From Catenovulum agarivorans YM01 (GTDB taxonomy: Bacteria; Pseudomonadota; Gammaproteobacteria; Enterobacterales; Alteromonadaceae), in contig NZ_JH767529.1 in the NCBI RefSeq assembly GCF_000281085.1, positions 1-64,000 on the forward strand: a stretch of 64,000 nucleotides of DNA. Reading direction: 5' to 3'. The notes under the pieces were generated by a model. That model saw nothing but the letters and a program-made list of their open reading frames with translations. It did not search any database and had not been told where the DNA came from. Below, piece after piece: positions 26,781 through 36,222 of the stretch (positions within the stretch are counted from its first letter, which is position 1; each line of letters begins with the position of its first letter). A program made the translations under genes and the position numbers.

Positions 26781-28407
26781 AACCCAATACCTCCAAGTTC
26801 TTGCGAATCGCTTTATCCAGCTCTTCGGCTTGCTCCATTTGGCTATACAAAGTTTGGCTAAGTTCACGCATTTTTTCTTCAAACGGAATGCCATCATCTT
26901 CAATTGCCGCAGCGCCAACATAACGGCCAGGGGTAAGTACATAGTCGTTATTTTTAATATCTTCTAATCTTGCTGATTTACAAAAACCGGCTATATCTTG
27001 GTAAGTTTCAAGCTGTTTATGTTCATCAACCAGATTGTCGTGCTCTGTACTTAAAGCTTGTTCAATCGTTTCTGGGTTTTGTCGCCACGCATGAAAAGTA
27101 TTGGCAATTTTGGCAATATCGTCTGTGGTGAGTTCTTTATGTACCCGGCTTATCATGCTGCCCATATCACGCGCATCAATAAACAAGGTTTCACCTTGGC
27201 GGTTGCGATAACCACGTTTAATATCTTGTTGTTTATTTTTGCTGATAAACCATAAACACACTGGAATTTGTGTGGTGTAAAACAATTGTCCCGGCAGGGC
27301 TATCATGCATTCAACTAAATCGTTTTCGATAATTTTTTGCCGAATATCCCCTTCACCACTGGTATTTGAGCTCATTGAACCATTCGCCAATACAAAACCT
27401 GCGGTGCCGTTGGCACTTAGCTTGGAGATCATATGTAAAATCCAGGCATAGTTGGCATTGCCAGTGGGTGGAATGGGGTAACCAGACCATCTTGAGTCGT
27501 CTACCAGTTCATTATCGACACGCCATTGTTTTTGGTTAAAGGGTGGGTTTGCCATAATGTAGTCGGCTTTTAAATCTGGGTGTTGGTCTTTAAAAAAGCT
27601 GTCGCCCGCCACTTCTCCTAAATTACCCGCTATACCGCGTACCGCTAAGTTCATTTTCGCCAGTTTATATGTTGTGGTGGTGTATTCTTGCCCATAAATG
27701 GAGATGTCTTTACGGTTACCTTTGTGGCTATCAATAAACTTTAACGATTGTACAAACATACCGCCCGAACCACAGCAGGGATCGTATATTTTGCCTTTGT
27801 AAGGTTCTAGCATTTCACTGATTAAACTAACCACAGCTTTAGGCGTATAAAATTCGCCACCACCTTTGCCTTCGTTAGCAGCAAATTTACCTAAAAAATA
27901 TTCATACACCCGACCGACTAAATCTTCTTCTGTCATATTACAATCGTTGGCGGCAGTATCTATATTGTTAATGGTGTCAATTAGGGCTGCGAGTTTGCTG
28001 GGTTCTAAACCTAAACGTGAAAAGTAATTATCTGGCAGTGCGCCTTTTAGCGCTTTATTATTTTTTTCAACTATATGCAGTGCACTGTCAATTTTAAGAG
28101 CAATATCGTCTTGCTTGGCTTGCACCTGAATATAAGACCAACGCGCTTCTTCAGGCAGGTAAAACACATTGTCTTTGGTATAAAACTCGACCATATCTAA
28201 AAAGTCGCCCATACCTTCATTAACTAGCTTTTCACGCTGTTTATCAAACTTATCGCTGATAAATTTTAAGAAGATTAAGCTTAAAACTATGTGTTTATAT
28301 TCTGATGATTCAACACTGCCACGCAGCTTGTTTGCACTATCCCATAGAGTTTCTTCAAAGTTAGTAGTTTTTTTGTTTTTGCTGGTTACTGCTTTGGCTT
28401 TAGCCAT
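26770..28407 (-). CDS. hsdM: Type I restriction modification methyltransferase HsdM
   Basis: This 545-residue N6-adenine methyltransferase has an N-terminal helical HsdM_N domain (about 1-140) and then the catalytic domain. The SAM-binding motif is DPCCGSGGMF near residue 215, and the catalytic motif is ANPPF near 290. GGGEFYTPKAVV, just before the SAM motif, is a family hallmark. Length is normal. It is the first gene of the minus-strand defence operon and overlaps hsdS by 11 bp. It should protect host DNA and form the core of the restriction complex. Confidence 0.95.
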   Translation of the reverse strand: MAKAKAVTSKNKKTTNFEETLWDSANKLRGSVESSEYKHIVLSLIFLKFISDKFDKQREKLVNEGMGDFLDMVEFYTKDNVFYLPEEARWSYIQVQAKQDDIALKIDSALHIVEKNNKALKGALPDNYFSRLGLEPSKLAALIDTINNIDTAANDCNMTEEDLVGRVYEYFLGKFAANEGKGGGEFYTPKAVVSLISEMLEPYKGKIYDPCCGSGGMFVQSLKFIDSHKGNRKDISIYGQEYTTTTYKLAKMNLAVRGIAGNLGEVAGDSFFKDQHPDLKADYIMANPPFNQKQWRVDNELVDDSRWSGYPIPPTGNANYAWILHMISKLSANGTAGFVLANGSMSSNTSGEGDIRQKIIENDLVECMIALPGQLFYTTQIPVCLWFISKNKQQDIKRGYRNRQGETLFIDARDMGSMISRVHKELTTDDIAKIANTFHAWRQNPETIEQALSTEHDNLVDEHKQLETYQDIAGFCKSARLEDIKNNDYVLTPGRYVGAAAIEDDGIPFEEKMRELSQTLYSQMEQAEELDKAIRKNLEVLGYGV

Positions 28408-28719
28408 TGATAAATCATCCTAAAAAAATTGATAGAAAACTTGAAATGCATTTTATTTGCGGAAATTTACCATAGTGACCGCATGGCTTAAATACCAAGT
28501 TGAATATCAACCAACCTTTAATGAAATAAAGCCTTGATTCGATATCGCTAGTAAATTTTTATTAAGCGTTAATCATACTCATAGAGGTTTAATCATAGCT
28601 TTGTTACCCTATATTGAATAAAACGCCACTCAATAACCTGGACTCGGTTTAACAATCAGAGTATTAGCTAACTTGTTACCCCGAGCCCAAGTTAAATATC
28701 ATATATTTAAAAGTGTAAA
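28408..28719. other. Divergent intergenic region between hsdM and mutS
   Basis: About 310 bp with no gene. It should contain both promoters. One imperfect inverted repeat is visible: AACCTGGACTCGG (28635-28647) with CCGAGCCCAAGTT (28681-28693), 11 of 13 positions matching, upstream of mutS. Its role is unknown; it does not match a LexA box. Confidence 0.45.
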
Positions 28720-31329
28720 ATGAGCAAAAACGCAACAAATTCAAATACCAACGAACAGCAACACACTCCTATGATGCAACAATACTTAAAAATAAAAGCA
28801 GAGTATAAAGACATCTTAGTGTTTTATCGTATGGGTGACTTTTACGAACTCTTCTTTGATGATGCAAAAAAAGCATCAGAATTAATAGATATCTCACTCA
28901 CCCATAGAGGCAAAACTGCAGGCAAACCCATTCCAATGTCGGGTGTGCCTTATCATGCAGTAGACACCTATTTAGCAAAACTAGTCGCTTTGGGTGAATC
29001 GGTTGCTATTTGTGAACAAATTGGCGATCCTGCCACCAGCAAAGGCCCTGTTGAACGTCAAGTTGTGCGGGTATTAACCCCAGCTACCATTACTGAAGAA
29101 TCTTTATTAGATGAACGCCGCGATAATATTTTAATGGCCTTGTGTGAAGTGCAATCACCTAGACAAAAACAATTGATGTTTGGTGTTGCTACTTTAGACA
29201 TTACTTCAGGCCGTTTTGAAGTTGCTGAATTAGATTCATCTGAAGCTTTACAAGCCTTTTTGCAACAAACGCGCCCAGCCGAATTATTGTACCCAGACAA
29301 CTTTGCCAACTTAACTTTGTTAGATGAAGTGACCGCGAGTAAACGCCGCCCAGAATGGGACTTTGAAGCAGACACAGCGTTTCGCCAGCTAACTAAACAA
29401 TTCAATACCAAAGATTTATCCGGTTTTGGCATTAGTGACAAACATGCAGCTGTTGGTGCTGCAGGCGCTATTTTGCAATATGTAAAAGATACACAAAAAG
29501 CTGCGGTACCACATTTACGTGGTTTAAAAGTTATTCGTTTATCAGATAACTTATTTTTAGATGCAATTTCAATTCGCAATTTAGAACTCAGCCAAAGTTT
29601 GTCTGGTGCGCGTGGGCAAAGTTTATTGTCAGTACTCGATCAAACTGCCACACCTATGGCCAGCCGTTTATTACAACGCTGGATAGTCCATCCAATTCGC
29701 GATTTAACTCGCTTAAATCAACGCCAAGATGTGATTGAAAGCATTTTAAATTCTGGGGTTTATACTGAGCTTAGACATCAACTCAAACAAGTCGGTGATA
29801 TAGAGCGCATTATTTCGCGTATTGCGTTGCGCTCAGCGCGCCCGCGTGATTTTTCACGTTTACGTAATGCATTAACCATAGTGCCTGATATTCAGTTTTT
29901 ATTAGCCGATTCAGGCGAAGACAGATTGCAAGAATACAGCAAACAAATACAGGCATTTGATGAGTTAGCTGAATTATTAAACCGCGCAATTGTTGAAAAT
30001 CCACCTGTAGTTGTGCGTGACGGTGGTGTATTAGCCGAAGGTTATAATTCTGAATTAGATGAATTGCGTAGATTAAGTGCAGGTGCACAAAGTATTTTAG
30101 AACAAATTGAAATTCGTGAACGTGAGCGCACAGGCTTAAATACATTAAAAGTTGGCTATAACAAGGTTCATGGCTTTTTTATTGAGATTAGCCGCGCACA
30201 AGCAGCACAAGCACCGGTTGAATATACCCGCAGACAAACACTTAAAAACGCAGAGCGTTTTATTACCCCTGAGCTTAAAGAGTTAGAAGACAAAGTATTA
30301 ACCGCACAAAGCAAAGCACTCGCGCTTGAAAAACAATTGTACGAGCAGTTGTTTGATATTTTTGCGCCGCAAGTCAGTGCACTGCAAAACACCTCTGATT
30401 TAATTGCGCGGTTAGATGTGTTAAATAACTTAGCTGAACGCGCCGAAACACTCAATTATTGTCGACCACAATTCAGTGACAAAGCGGGTATCCACATAAG
30501 TGGTGGCCGCCACCCAGTTGTTGAAGTTTTATCGTCAGAGCCTTTTATCGCTAATCCTGTTGAGTTAAACGAACAACGCCGAATGTTAGTCATTACTGGG
30601 CCAAACATGGGTGGTAAATCAACTTATATGCGCCAAACTGCATTAATTGCTTTGATGGCTTACATAGGTAGTTTTGTGCCTGCTGATCAAGTGGTTGTTG
30701 GACCTATTGATAGAATATTTACCCGTATTGGTGCTTCTGACGATCTCGCCAGTGGTCGCTCTACTTTTATGGTGGAGATGACAGAAACGGCCAATATCCT
30801 CAACAATGCAACAGAATACAGCTTAGTATTAATGGATGAAATAGGCCGTGGTACCAGCACGTACGATGGTTTATCCCTCGCTTGGGCATGTGCCGATAAC
30901 CTAGCGCGTAAACTAAAAGCTTTTACTTTATTCGCCACCCACTATTTTGAAATGACTCAATTAACCGAGCAACTGCCGACAGTTGCTAATGTGCATTTAG
31001 ATGCCATTGAACATGGTGACAGCATTACCTTTATGCATGCAGTGCAAGAAGGCGCGGCCAATCGCTCATTTGGATTACAAGTTGCGTCACTTGCAGGTGT
31101 GCCAAAAAATGTGATTCATCAAGCAAAAACTAAGTTGCATGAGCTTGAAAACAAACCTGCTTTGCAAGCCGGTGCAGATGCCAATACAGCATCATCAAGC
31201 AACAGCCAAGTGGATTGGTTAACCGCCAAACATCCGTTGGCAGAAATGATGGCTGACTGCGACCCAGATAGTATGACACCAAGGCAAGCTTTAGACTTTT
31301 TATATTTGTTAAAACAACAAGCTGATTAA
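28720..31329 (+). CDS. mutS: DNA mismatch repair protein MutS
   Basis: This 869-residue mismatch-recognition ATPase acts on replication errors in the cytoplasm. The N-terminal mismatch-binding domain has the diagnostic [13 protein letters not shown], with the Phe-x-Glu wedge. The ATPase carries Walker [13 protein letters not shown] (near 625), Walker [13 protein letters not shown] and the [10 protein letters not shown] segment. The C-terminal helix-turn-helix dimer region and the [13 protein letters not shown] tail are present. Length is close to that of other MutS proteins and the frame is intact. It points away from the defence island and is followed 54 bp later by folD. Confidence 0.98.
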   Translation: MSKNATNSNTNEQQHTPMMQQYLKIKAEYKDILVFYRMGDFYELFFDDAKKASELIDISLTHRGKTAGKPIPMSGVPYHAVDTYLAKLVALGESVAICEQIGDPATSKGPVERQVVRVLTPATITEESLLDERRDNILMALCEVQSPRQKQLMFGVATLDITSGRFEVAELDSSEALQAFLQQTRPAELLYPDNFANLTLLDEVTASKRRPEWDFEADTAFRQLTKQFNTKDLSGFGISDKHAAVGAAGAILQYVKDTQKAAVPHLRGLKVIRLSDNLFLDAISIRNLELSQSLSGARGQSLLSVLDQTATPMASRLLQRWIVHPIRDLTRLNQRQDVIESILNSGVYTELRHQLKQVGDIERIISRIALRSARPRDFSRLRNALTIVPDIQFLLADSGEDRLQEYSKQIQAFDELAELLNRAIVENPPVVVRDGGVLAEGYNSELDELRRLSAGAQSILEQIEIRERERTGLNTLKVGYNKVHGFFIEISRAQAAQAPVEYTRRQTLKNAERFITPELKELEDKVLTAQSKALALEKQLYEQLFDIFAPQVSALQNTSDLIARLDVLNNLAERAETLNYCRPQFSDKAGIHISGGRHPVVEVLSSEPFIANPVELNEQRRMLVITGPNMGGKSTYMRQTALIALMAYIGSFVPADQVVVGPIDRIFTRIGASDDLASGRSTFMVEMTETANILNNATEYSLVLMDEIGRGTSTYDGLSLAWACADNLARKLKAFTLFATHYFEMTQLTEQLPTVANVHLDAIEHGDSITFMHAVQEGAANRSFGLQVASLAGVPKNVIHQAKTKLHELENKPALQAGADANTASSSNSQVDWLTAKHPLAEMMADCDPDSMTPRQALDFLYLLKQQAD

Positions 31330-31383
31330 TCTTAAATTTCATGCGACAATACGCGCAGATAAATAGACAGAGATAGGCAATCA

Positions 31384-32247
31384 ATGACAGCGCAAATAAT
31401 TGACGGTAAAAGTATCGCTTTAAACATACGAGCAGAAGTAAAAGAAGCAGTGGACGCTCGTATTGCCGCCGGTAAAAGAGCACCGGGTTTAGCAGTTATT
31501 TTAGTAGGTGCTGATCCGGCTTCACAAGTATACGTAGCAAACAAACGCAACGCTTGTGAACATGTTGGTTTTGTTAGTAAATCATACGACTTACCTGCAA
31601 CCACCACTCAAGAAGAATTATTAGCTAAAGTTGACCAATTAAATCAAGATGATGAAATTGACGGCATTTTGGTGCAACTCCCTCTTCCTGCAGGTTTAGA
31701 TGCCACCCAAGTTATCGAGCGTATTGCACCTGAAAAAGACGTTGATGGTTTCCACCCATACAACATTGGTCGTTTGGCGCAGCGCATCCCTGTTTTACGT
31801 CCTTGCACACCATTTGGTATCACCAAATTAATTGAAAGCACTGGCCAAGATGTAACTGGTATGGAGGCTGTAATTGTTGGTGCATCTAATATTGTTGGCC
31901 GCCCTATGGCATTAGAGTTATTGCTTGCAGGTTGCACTACTACTGTAACGCATAGATTCACTAAAGATTTAGAAAGCCATGTACGCCGTGCCGATTTATT
32001 AGTAGTTGCTGTTGGTAAACCTGAATTTATTCCAGGTGATTGGATTAAACCAGGTGCATTAGTGATAGATGTAGGTATAAACCGTTTAAGCACGGGCAAA
32101 TTAGTCGGTGACGTTGAGTATTCTGTAGCTGCTGACAAAGCAAGTTTTATTACCCCTGTACCAGGTGGTGTTGGCCCTATGACAGTTGCGACGCTTATTT
32201 CTAATACGTTACAAGCCTGTGAGGCACGCGAAGCCGCTGCTGAATAA
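31384..32247 (+). CDS. folD: Bifunctional methylenetetrahydrofolate dehydrogenase/cyclohydrolase FolD
   Basis: This 287-residue enzyme interconverts methylene-, methenyl- and 10-formyl-tetrahydrofolate using NADP, supplying one-carbon units for purines and formyl-Met. The catalytic motif [14 protein letters not shown] contains the Lys, [10 protein letters not shown] is the folate-site signature, and [13 protein letters not shown] is the dinucleotide-binding loop. [12 protein letters not shown] near the C-terminus is the second family signature. Length is normal. A strong terminator follows at 32289. Confidence 0.97.
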   Translation: MTAQIIDGKSIALNIRAEVKEAVDARIAAGKRAPGLAVILVGADPASQVYVANKRNACEHVGFVSKSYDLPATTTQEELLAKVDQLNQDDEIDGILVQLPLPAGLDATQVIERIAPEKDVDGFHPYNIGRLAQRIPVLRPCTPFGITKLIESTGQDVTGMEAVIVGASNIVGRPMALELLLAGCTTTVTHRFTKDLESHVRRADLLVVAVGKPEFIPGDWIKPGALVIDVGINRLSTGKLVGDVEYSVAADKASFITPVPGGVGPMTVATLISNTLQACEAREAAAE

Positions 32248-32288
32248 ATTTTATAATTAGCCCAAAGTTGGCTGATTATTGTAGTTTT

Positions 32289-32330
32289 GATGGCGTTGTT
32301 GATTAAAAATCACAACGCCATTTTTATTTT
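32289..32330 (+). terminator. Rho-independent terminator after folD
   Basis: ATGGCGTTGT (32290-32299) pairs with ACAACGCCAT (32312-32321), and a T-rich run TTTTTATTTT follows. It is a textbook intrinsic terminator 42 bp past the folD stop. Confidence 0.85.
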
Positions 32331-32392
32331 CCAGAGTTTAATTTATTGGTGCCAATTCTGAGCACTTAGCTTTAATTGTTTTAGGATTTTTT

Positions 32393-32731
32393 ATGTCAGA
32401 TACTTTACCAGCTTGCCCTAAGTGCGGCTCTGAATACACTTACCAAGATCAATCTTTATATATTTGCCCAGAGTGCGCGCATGAATGGTCAGATTCTGAT
32501 CCTGTTACTGAAGAAGGTTTAGTGGTTAAAGATGTACATGGCAATGTTTTGCAAGATGGCGACCAAGTTACTTTAATTAAGGATTTAAAAGTTAAAGGCT
32601 CATCGTCTGTTGCGAAAATTGGCACTAAAGTAAAAATTAATCGCTTGGTGGATGGCGACCATAACATTGATTGTAAAATTGATGGCATTGGGCAGATGAT
32701 GCTTAAGTCTGAATTTGTTAAAAAAGCTTAG
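32393..32731 (+). CDS. yjdM: PhnA-family zinc-ribbon protein YjdM
   Basis: This 112-residue protein matches the YjdM/PhnA family, historically linked to alkylphosphonate genes but without a firmly shown activity. An N-terminal zinc ribbon has [12 protein letters not shown] followed by CPECAHEW (two CxxC pairs). The C-terminal SH3-like beta domain has [23 protein letters not shown]. Length is normal. It lies between the folD terminator and a cluster of hairpin repeats, one of which abuts its stop codon. Confidence 0.93.
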   Translation: MSDTLPACPKCGSEYTYQDQSLYICPECAHEWSDSDPVTEEGLVVKDVHGNVLQDGDQVTLIKDLKVKGSSSVAKIGTKVKINRLVDGDHNIDCKIDGIGQMMLKSEFVKKA

Positions 32732-32734
32732 GGC

Positions 32735-32815
32735 GTCTGGATTAAATGTCGCTCTCGTAAAACGTCCCTGTTTTACGAAGTTTTAGAAAATCAGCATTCG
32801 AGTAGCCATTCTCTA
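32735..32815 (-). repeat. Structured intergenic repeat, truncated inverted copy
   Basis: Read on the minus strand, it contains the 5' arm (GAATGCTGATTTTCTAAAACTTC) shared with the copy at 44762, then the hairpin GTAAAAC-AGGGAC-GTTTTAC in place of the usual stem. The 3' arm is missing where the element meets the end of yjdM. The different stem sequence still pairs. Confidence 0.55.
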
Positions 32816-32858
32816 GCTTTGCAATGGCTGCTGAAACAATACAGTACGTAAATTGTCT

Positions 32859-32972
32859 AGAAGGTATATGGGTGTGTTGCGAACAAAACTTCAAAAGATA
32901 GGGATATCTTTTGCGAGCGACCCACGGACGGGCTTGAAGCGCTTTTGTGAGTAATTCCCCATATAACTTCCT
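32859..32972 (+). repeat. Structured intergenic repeat, copy 2
   Basis: A full copy, close to copy 1 in the core. The outer arms AGAAGGTATATGGG and CCCATATAACTTCCT pair. The core has AAAAGATAGGGATATCTTTT and GCGAGCGACCCACGGACGGGCTTG. It sits head-to-head with the truncated copy at 32735, between yjdM and the MscS gene. Confidence 0.75.
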
Positions 32973-33006
32973 TTCCATGCCACCGGATTAAATCGCACTT
33001 TTGTAT

Positions 33007-34557
33007 CTACTCATAATCCCTATAGTCAGTTAAGCCAAAAAACGAGGTAATTTTATCTAACATGTGTACAGATGCCTGAGTAACCCGCTCATTATGCGAC
33101 TCCTCATCCAACTGCTCTTTAACCGACTGAGTTTCAACTTCACGCGCCGCCAAAATAGAAGAAATTTCCTCCGCCATAGCTGGCCTGTCATGCAATACTT
33201 TTTGAAATGCATCGCGGAACAAGCGATAACACTTAACATCAGAAACAGCCACAACAGTTGCACTGCGCGGCTCACCCGTCATTAAACCCATTTCACCATA
33301 AAAGGTTGGAGCCGACATTTCAGTTACTTTGCGTTTGTGCCCACGAACACTCACCCAAACTTCAACCTCACCTTCAGTCATAATATACAACCAATGGGCT
33401 TTATCATTTTGCACCATGATGTTTTCCCCTTTAGAGTACAGCACTGGCTGTAAGCTCTTAGCAAGTTGCGCATATTCTTTGGCGGTTAATGCATTTAAAA
33501 ACTCAACTTGTTTTAACGCATCAATACGATTTTCCATTTCACTGCGCGCTTTGCGCTCGCGCCTTTCGTTGTTGTCTTTTTCAACAAAAATTTGCGCGGC
33601 TGGGATCGCCATAGGAATTTTAGCGCGCTGCAATGCTGCATATAGACGTCGGCGTACTAAAGAGTTGGTTGGGTCGTCTTCCAGTAAATCGGTTAACCAA
33701 TAGCGAATAGCGTATATGGCATAACTGTTATGATGCTCTTTGGCAAAGTCGTAACAAATACAGTTAGGCTTGGGGAAAGGCGACATATTTGGAATAATAG
33801 GTGGCGCTTGAATGGCTTTTTCAACCGTCTCGATAACAAACGAAGGGTTAAACCTAAAATCGACAGCAAAATACACCCACATTCTATGCTGACGAGATTC
33901 CCCTTCACGTTTACCCAAAATCATAATATTCGCCGCTAACAATGATGAATTAGGCACAATTAGCGTATCCCAATCACGTGTTTCTAATACAGTGTGTCGC
34001 CAGCGTATTTCTTGTACTCGCCCCTGTTTGCCATTTTCAAGTTGGATCCAATCACCAATGCGAATTGACCTATCCAATTGCAGTGCCAAACCACCAATTA
34101 CATTGCCCAAAGTTGCTTGTAAACCTATCGCAAGAATTGCAGTAATTACCGCTGAAGTTGCTGCAATACTTGTAGTATCGACATCAAAATTTTTCAGCGT
34201 CACTATCAACAAAATGATGATAGAAATGCCTAAAAATAGTTCTGTCACCAACGAAGGTAAATTATGGCCGAGTTTAGGAAGGACAAGCTTAAAAACTAGA
34301 ATTGAGAAAATTTCGACTATGGTTAACCAACCAAGTAAAAAGCTTAGATTCTCTGTTGTATCAATAGCAGTAGAAGTTTCAAGTTCAAGGCCAATCGCTA
34401 AATGATAACCTGCAACTGCGAATAGATAAGATAAACAGAAAAAAGCAACACGGCGGATTCGACTATTATTGCCAGGAGCAAGGTTTCGCACCGAAGCTGC
34501 GCTTACTAGAAATAATAAGGTTAAAACTGTTGCACTAATCCAATTGGTAAAAATCAT
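33007..34557 (-). CDS. MscS-family mechanosensitive channel with cyclic-nucleotide-binding-like domain
   Basis: This 516-residue inner-membrane protein has about four predicted transmembrane helices (within 1-165). An MscS pore and beta domain follow: AIGLQATLGNVIGGLALQLD (pore helix), then RIGDWIQLENGKQGRVQEIRWR and VPNSSLL. Residues about 350-475 form a CNMP-binding-like domain with the phosphate cassette YGEMGLMTGEPRSATVV, including the expected Glu and Arg. MscS proteins release solutes under osmotic stress; the fused sensor domain suggests ligand gating, perhaps by cAMP, as proposed for MscS/CNBD hybrids. It stands alone on the minus strand downstream of the mazG operon. Confidence 0.88.
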   Translation of the reverse strand: MIFTNWISATVLTLLFLVSAASVRNLAPGNNSRIRRVAFFCLSYLFAVAGYHLAIGLELETSTAIDTTENLSFLLGWLTIVEIFSILVFKLVLPKLGHNLPSLVTELFLGISIIILLIVTLKNFDVDTTSIAATSAVITAILAIGLQATLGNVIGGLALQLDRSIRIGDWIQLENGKQGRVQEIRWRHTVLETRDWDTLIVPNSSLLAANIMILGKREGESRQHRMWVYFAVDFRFNPSFVIETVEKAIQAPPIIPNMSPFPKPNCICYDFAKEHHNSYAIYAIRYWLTDLLEDDPTNSLVRRRLYAALQRAKIPMAIPAAQIFVEKDNNERRERKARSEMENRIDALKQVEFLNALTAKEYAQLAKSLQPVLYSKGENIMVQNDKAHWLYIMTEGEVEVWVSVRGHKRKVTEMSAPTFYGEMGLMTGEPRSATVVAVSDVKCYRLFRDAFQKVLHDRPAMAEEISSILAAREVETQSVKEQLDEESHNERVTQASVHMLDKITSFFGLTDYRDYE

Positions 34558-34638
34558 AAATGCTTAAAATTATTATTCAGTAACTTTAAGCATAGACGAT
34601 GATTTACATAAAAGTGTCACAAACCACTGCAATTTATA

Positions 34639-35355
34639 TCAGTTAGCTGCTTGGCTTTGTTCCAATTCTTGTTGATATTGTTTGTCACGCTCGTCAACAT
34701 AATCAACATAAACTTCAACTTGGTTAAAAGCTGGCATTTGTTCAAACCAAGCTTTGGCGGCAAGGTAATCTTGATTAAATATTTTACCAATAAACTCATC
34801 TGCAACTTCATTGGGTAAACGCTGAAACTCAGCTAACTCAAGTATATTGGCGGTCGCTGATGCCGAGTTTAATTGATATAAACCTAAAGCTAAATGAAGA
34901 TCTAACTTTCTAACAAAGTCCGCAGGTAACAATTCACCTAACAACTGCACATAATGTTCAGGGTAAACTTTTACAACCCGATAAAGGATTTTTTGCTGAA
35001 TTGAGCCGTCAGTAACCGCTTTTTTGCCAGCAAAGGCATATTTAAACAATTGTTGTGGATTAGCATCTAACCATTCGTCCGCATAACGCTCAAATGGTTC
35101 ATCTTGCTCTGCATCGTTTAAATGCAATAAACGTTGCCATGAATAGAGTTTCGGCATGCCCTCAGACAAACGCTCTTGGATATACATCAGCTTAGGATCA
35201 ACTTTAACTGAAGGTGAGTTCGAAACTGCTTGCTCTTGCTGTTGTTTATCTTTTTTTTCTTTTTCTTTAGTTTCTTCAAACAACATAGGTTCGATAATTT
35301 TGTAGCTAATAGCTAAAAATACAGCGATAAAAATCAAGGTATTGAGTCTTGGCAC
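34639..35355 (-). CDS. Hypothetical membrane-anchored protein
   Basis: This 238-residue protein of unknown function has an N-terminal hydrophobic helix (about 5-22), a likely inner-membrane anchor. A charged Lys/Glu/Gln-rich linker (about 27-45) and a helical soluble region to the C-terminus follow. Several short helix-turn-helix-like pairs (YPEHYVQLLGELLPADFV, YQLNSASATANILELAEF) suggest a solenoid, but no repeat family was identified. It starts 66 bp downstream of mazG on the same strand and may be co-transcribed. No catalytic motif was seen. Confidence 0.7.
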   Translation of the reverse strand: MPRLNTLIFIAVFLAISYKIIEPMLFEETKEKEKKDKQQQEQAVSNSPSVKVDPKLMYIQERLSEGMPKLYSWQRLLHLNDAEQDEPFERYADEWLDANPQQLFKYAFAGKKAVTDGSIQQKILYRVVKVYPEHYVQLLGELLPADFVRKLDLHLALGLYQLNSASATANILELAEFQRLPNEVADEFIGKIFNQDYLAAKAWFEQMPAFNQVEVYVDYVDERDKQYQQELEQSQAAN

Positions 35356-35421
35356 TGGCTTTCCCTAAAAGATGAAACTTGTGGAATAACAATAGTTGAA
35401 AATATCTATTAAATCAAAAGA

Positions 35422-36222
35422 TTAATTAGTCTGTTTCACCTTTTGCCATAAACTTTCCATTTGTTCCAAAGTCAATTCATCTACTGGTTGTTGGAAAAGC
35501 TCTTGTGCGAGTATTTCAACTTGGCGGAAACGCTTTTCAAACTTTTGATTGGCTTTGCGCAAAGTTGTTTCAGGGTCAAGTTTTAATTGACGATTAACAT
35601 TTACCAAAGCAAACATTAAATCACCGAGTTCTTCTGCGGCTTTTTCTTGTTGTTTAGCAGCAATCTCAACTTCTAATTCTGCAATTTCTTCTTTTACTTT
35701 GGCGATAGTTTGGGTTATTTCCGGCCAGTCAAAACCGACTGTCGCACAACGTTTTTGCAGTTTATTGGCACGTGATAATGCAGGTAAATTATTCGGTACA
35801 TCATCTAATACGCTGTTGTGGTTACTTGATGATTTTTCAGCGCGCTCTTTGGCTTTTTCTTTTTCCCAGTTTGCTTTTATTTCAGCATCTGTTGCTAAAT
35901 TGGCATCAGCAAATACATGCGGATGACGGCGAACTAACTTTTTACAAATACCATCTACCACTTGAGGAAAATCAAACAAAGCTTGCTCTTTGCCAAGCTG
36001 ACTATAAAAGATCACCTGAAAGAGTAAATCGCCTAGTTCATATTTAAGCTCAGCATAATCTTGCCTTTCTATTGTGTCGGCAACTTCATATGCCTCTTCT
36101 AATGTGTGCGACACAATAGATGCAAATGTCTGCTTAAGATCCCAAGGACAACCCGTTTCTGGTGTACGTAGTGCCTGCATAATAGCTTGTAGATCTTCAA
36201 TATTATAAAAGTCTTTGTGCAT
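35422..36222 (-). CDS. mazG: Nucleoside triphosphate pyrophosphohydrolase MazG
   Basis: This 266-residue cytoplasmic enzyme hydrolyses NTPs to NMPs and pyrophosphate, cleaning nucleotide pools and modulating ppGpp responses. It has the two tandem MazG domains. The first has CPWDLKQTFASI, EEAYEVADTIE and ELGDLLFQVIFYS (the EExxE and ExxD metal ligands). The second has KVKEEIAELEVEI and EELGDLMFALVNVNR. Length matches the family. Its ATG shares one base with the relA stop (TAATG), so the two are translationally coupled. Confidence 0.96.
   Translation of the reverse strand: MHKDFYNIEDLQAIMQALRTPETGCPWDLKQTFASIVSHTLEEAYEVADTIERQDYAELKYELGDLLFQVIFYSQLGKEQALFDFPQVVDGICKKLVRRHPHVFADANLATDAEIKANWEKEKAKERAEKSSSNHNSVLDDVPNNLPALSRANKLQKRCATVGFDWPEITQTIAKVKEEIAELEVEIAAKQQEKAAEELGDLMFALVNVNRQLKLDPETTLRKANQKFEKRFRQVEILAQELFQQPVDELTLEQMESLWQKVKQTN

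Noticed and set aside
26781-26942. N-terminal extension of HsdS by 54 residues
   Set aside because: It lies wholly inside hsdM in another frame, has no HsdS-like sequence, and ATG 26780 begins the conserved domain with the usual short overlap.
28635-28693. LexA or other known operator upstream of mutS
   Set aside because: The imperfect inverted repeat does not fit the CTG-N10-CAG box, and no regulator can be named from sequence.
29058-29579. 173-residue ORF opposite mutS, and similar long opposing frames in folD, mscS and tpx
   Set aside because: They are out-of-frame shadows of strongly conserved genes, rich in Ser, Cys and Lys with no family match.
32742-32978. 78-residue minus-strand ORF
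   Set aside because: It is made of two structured repeat elements and has no protein-like composition or ribosome-binding site.
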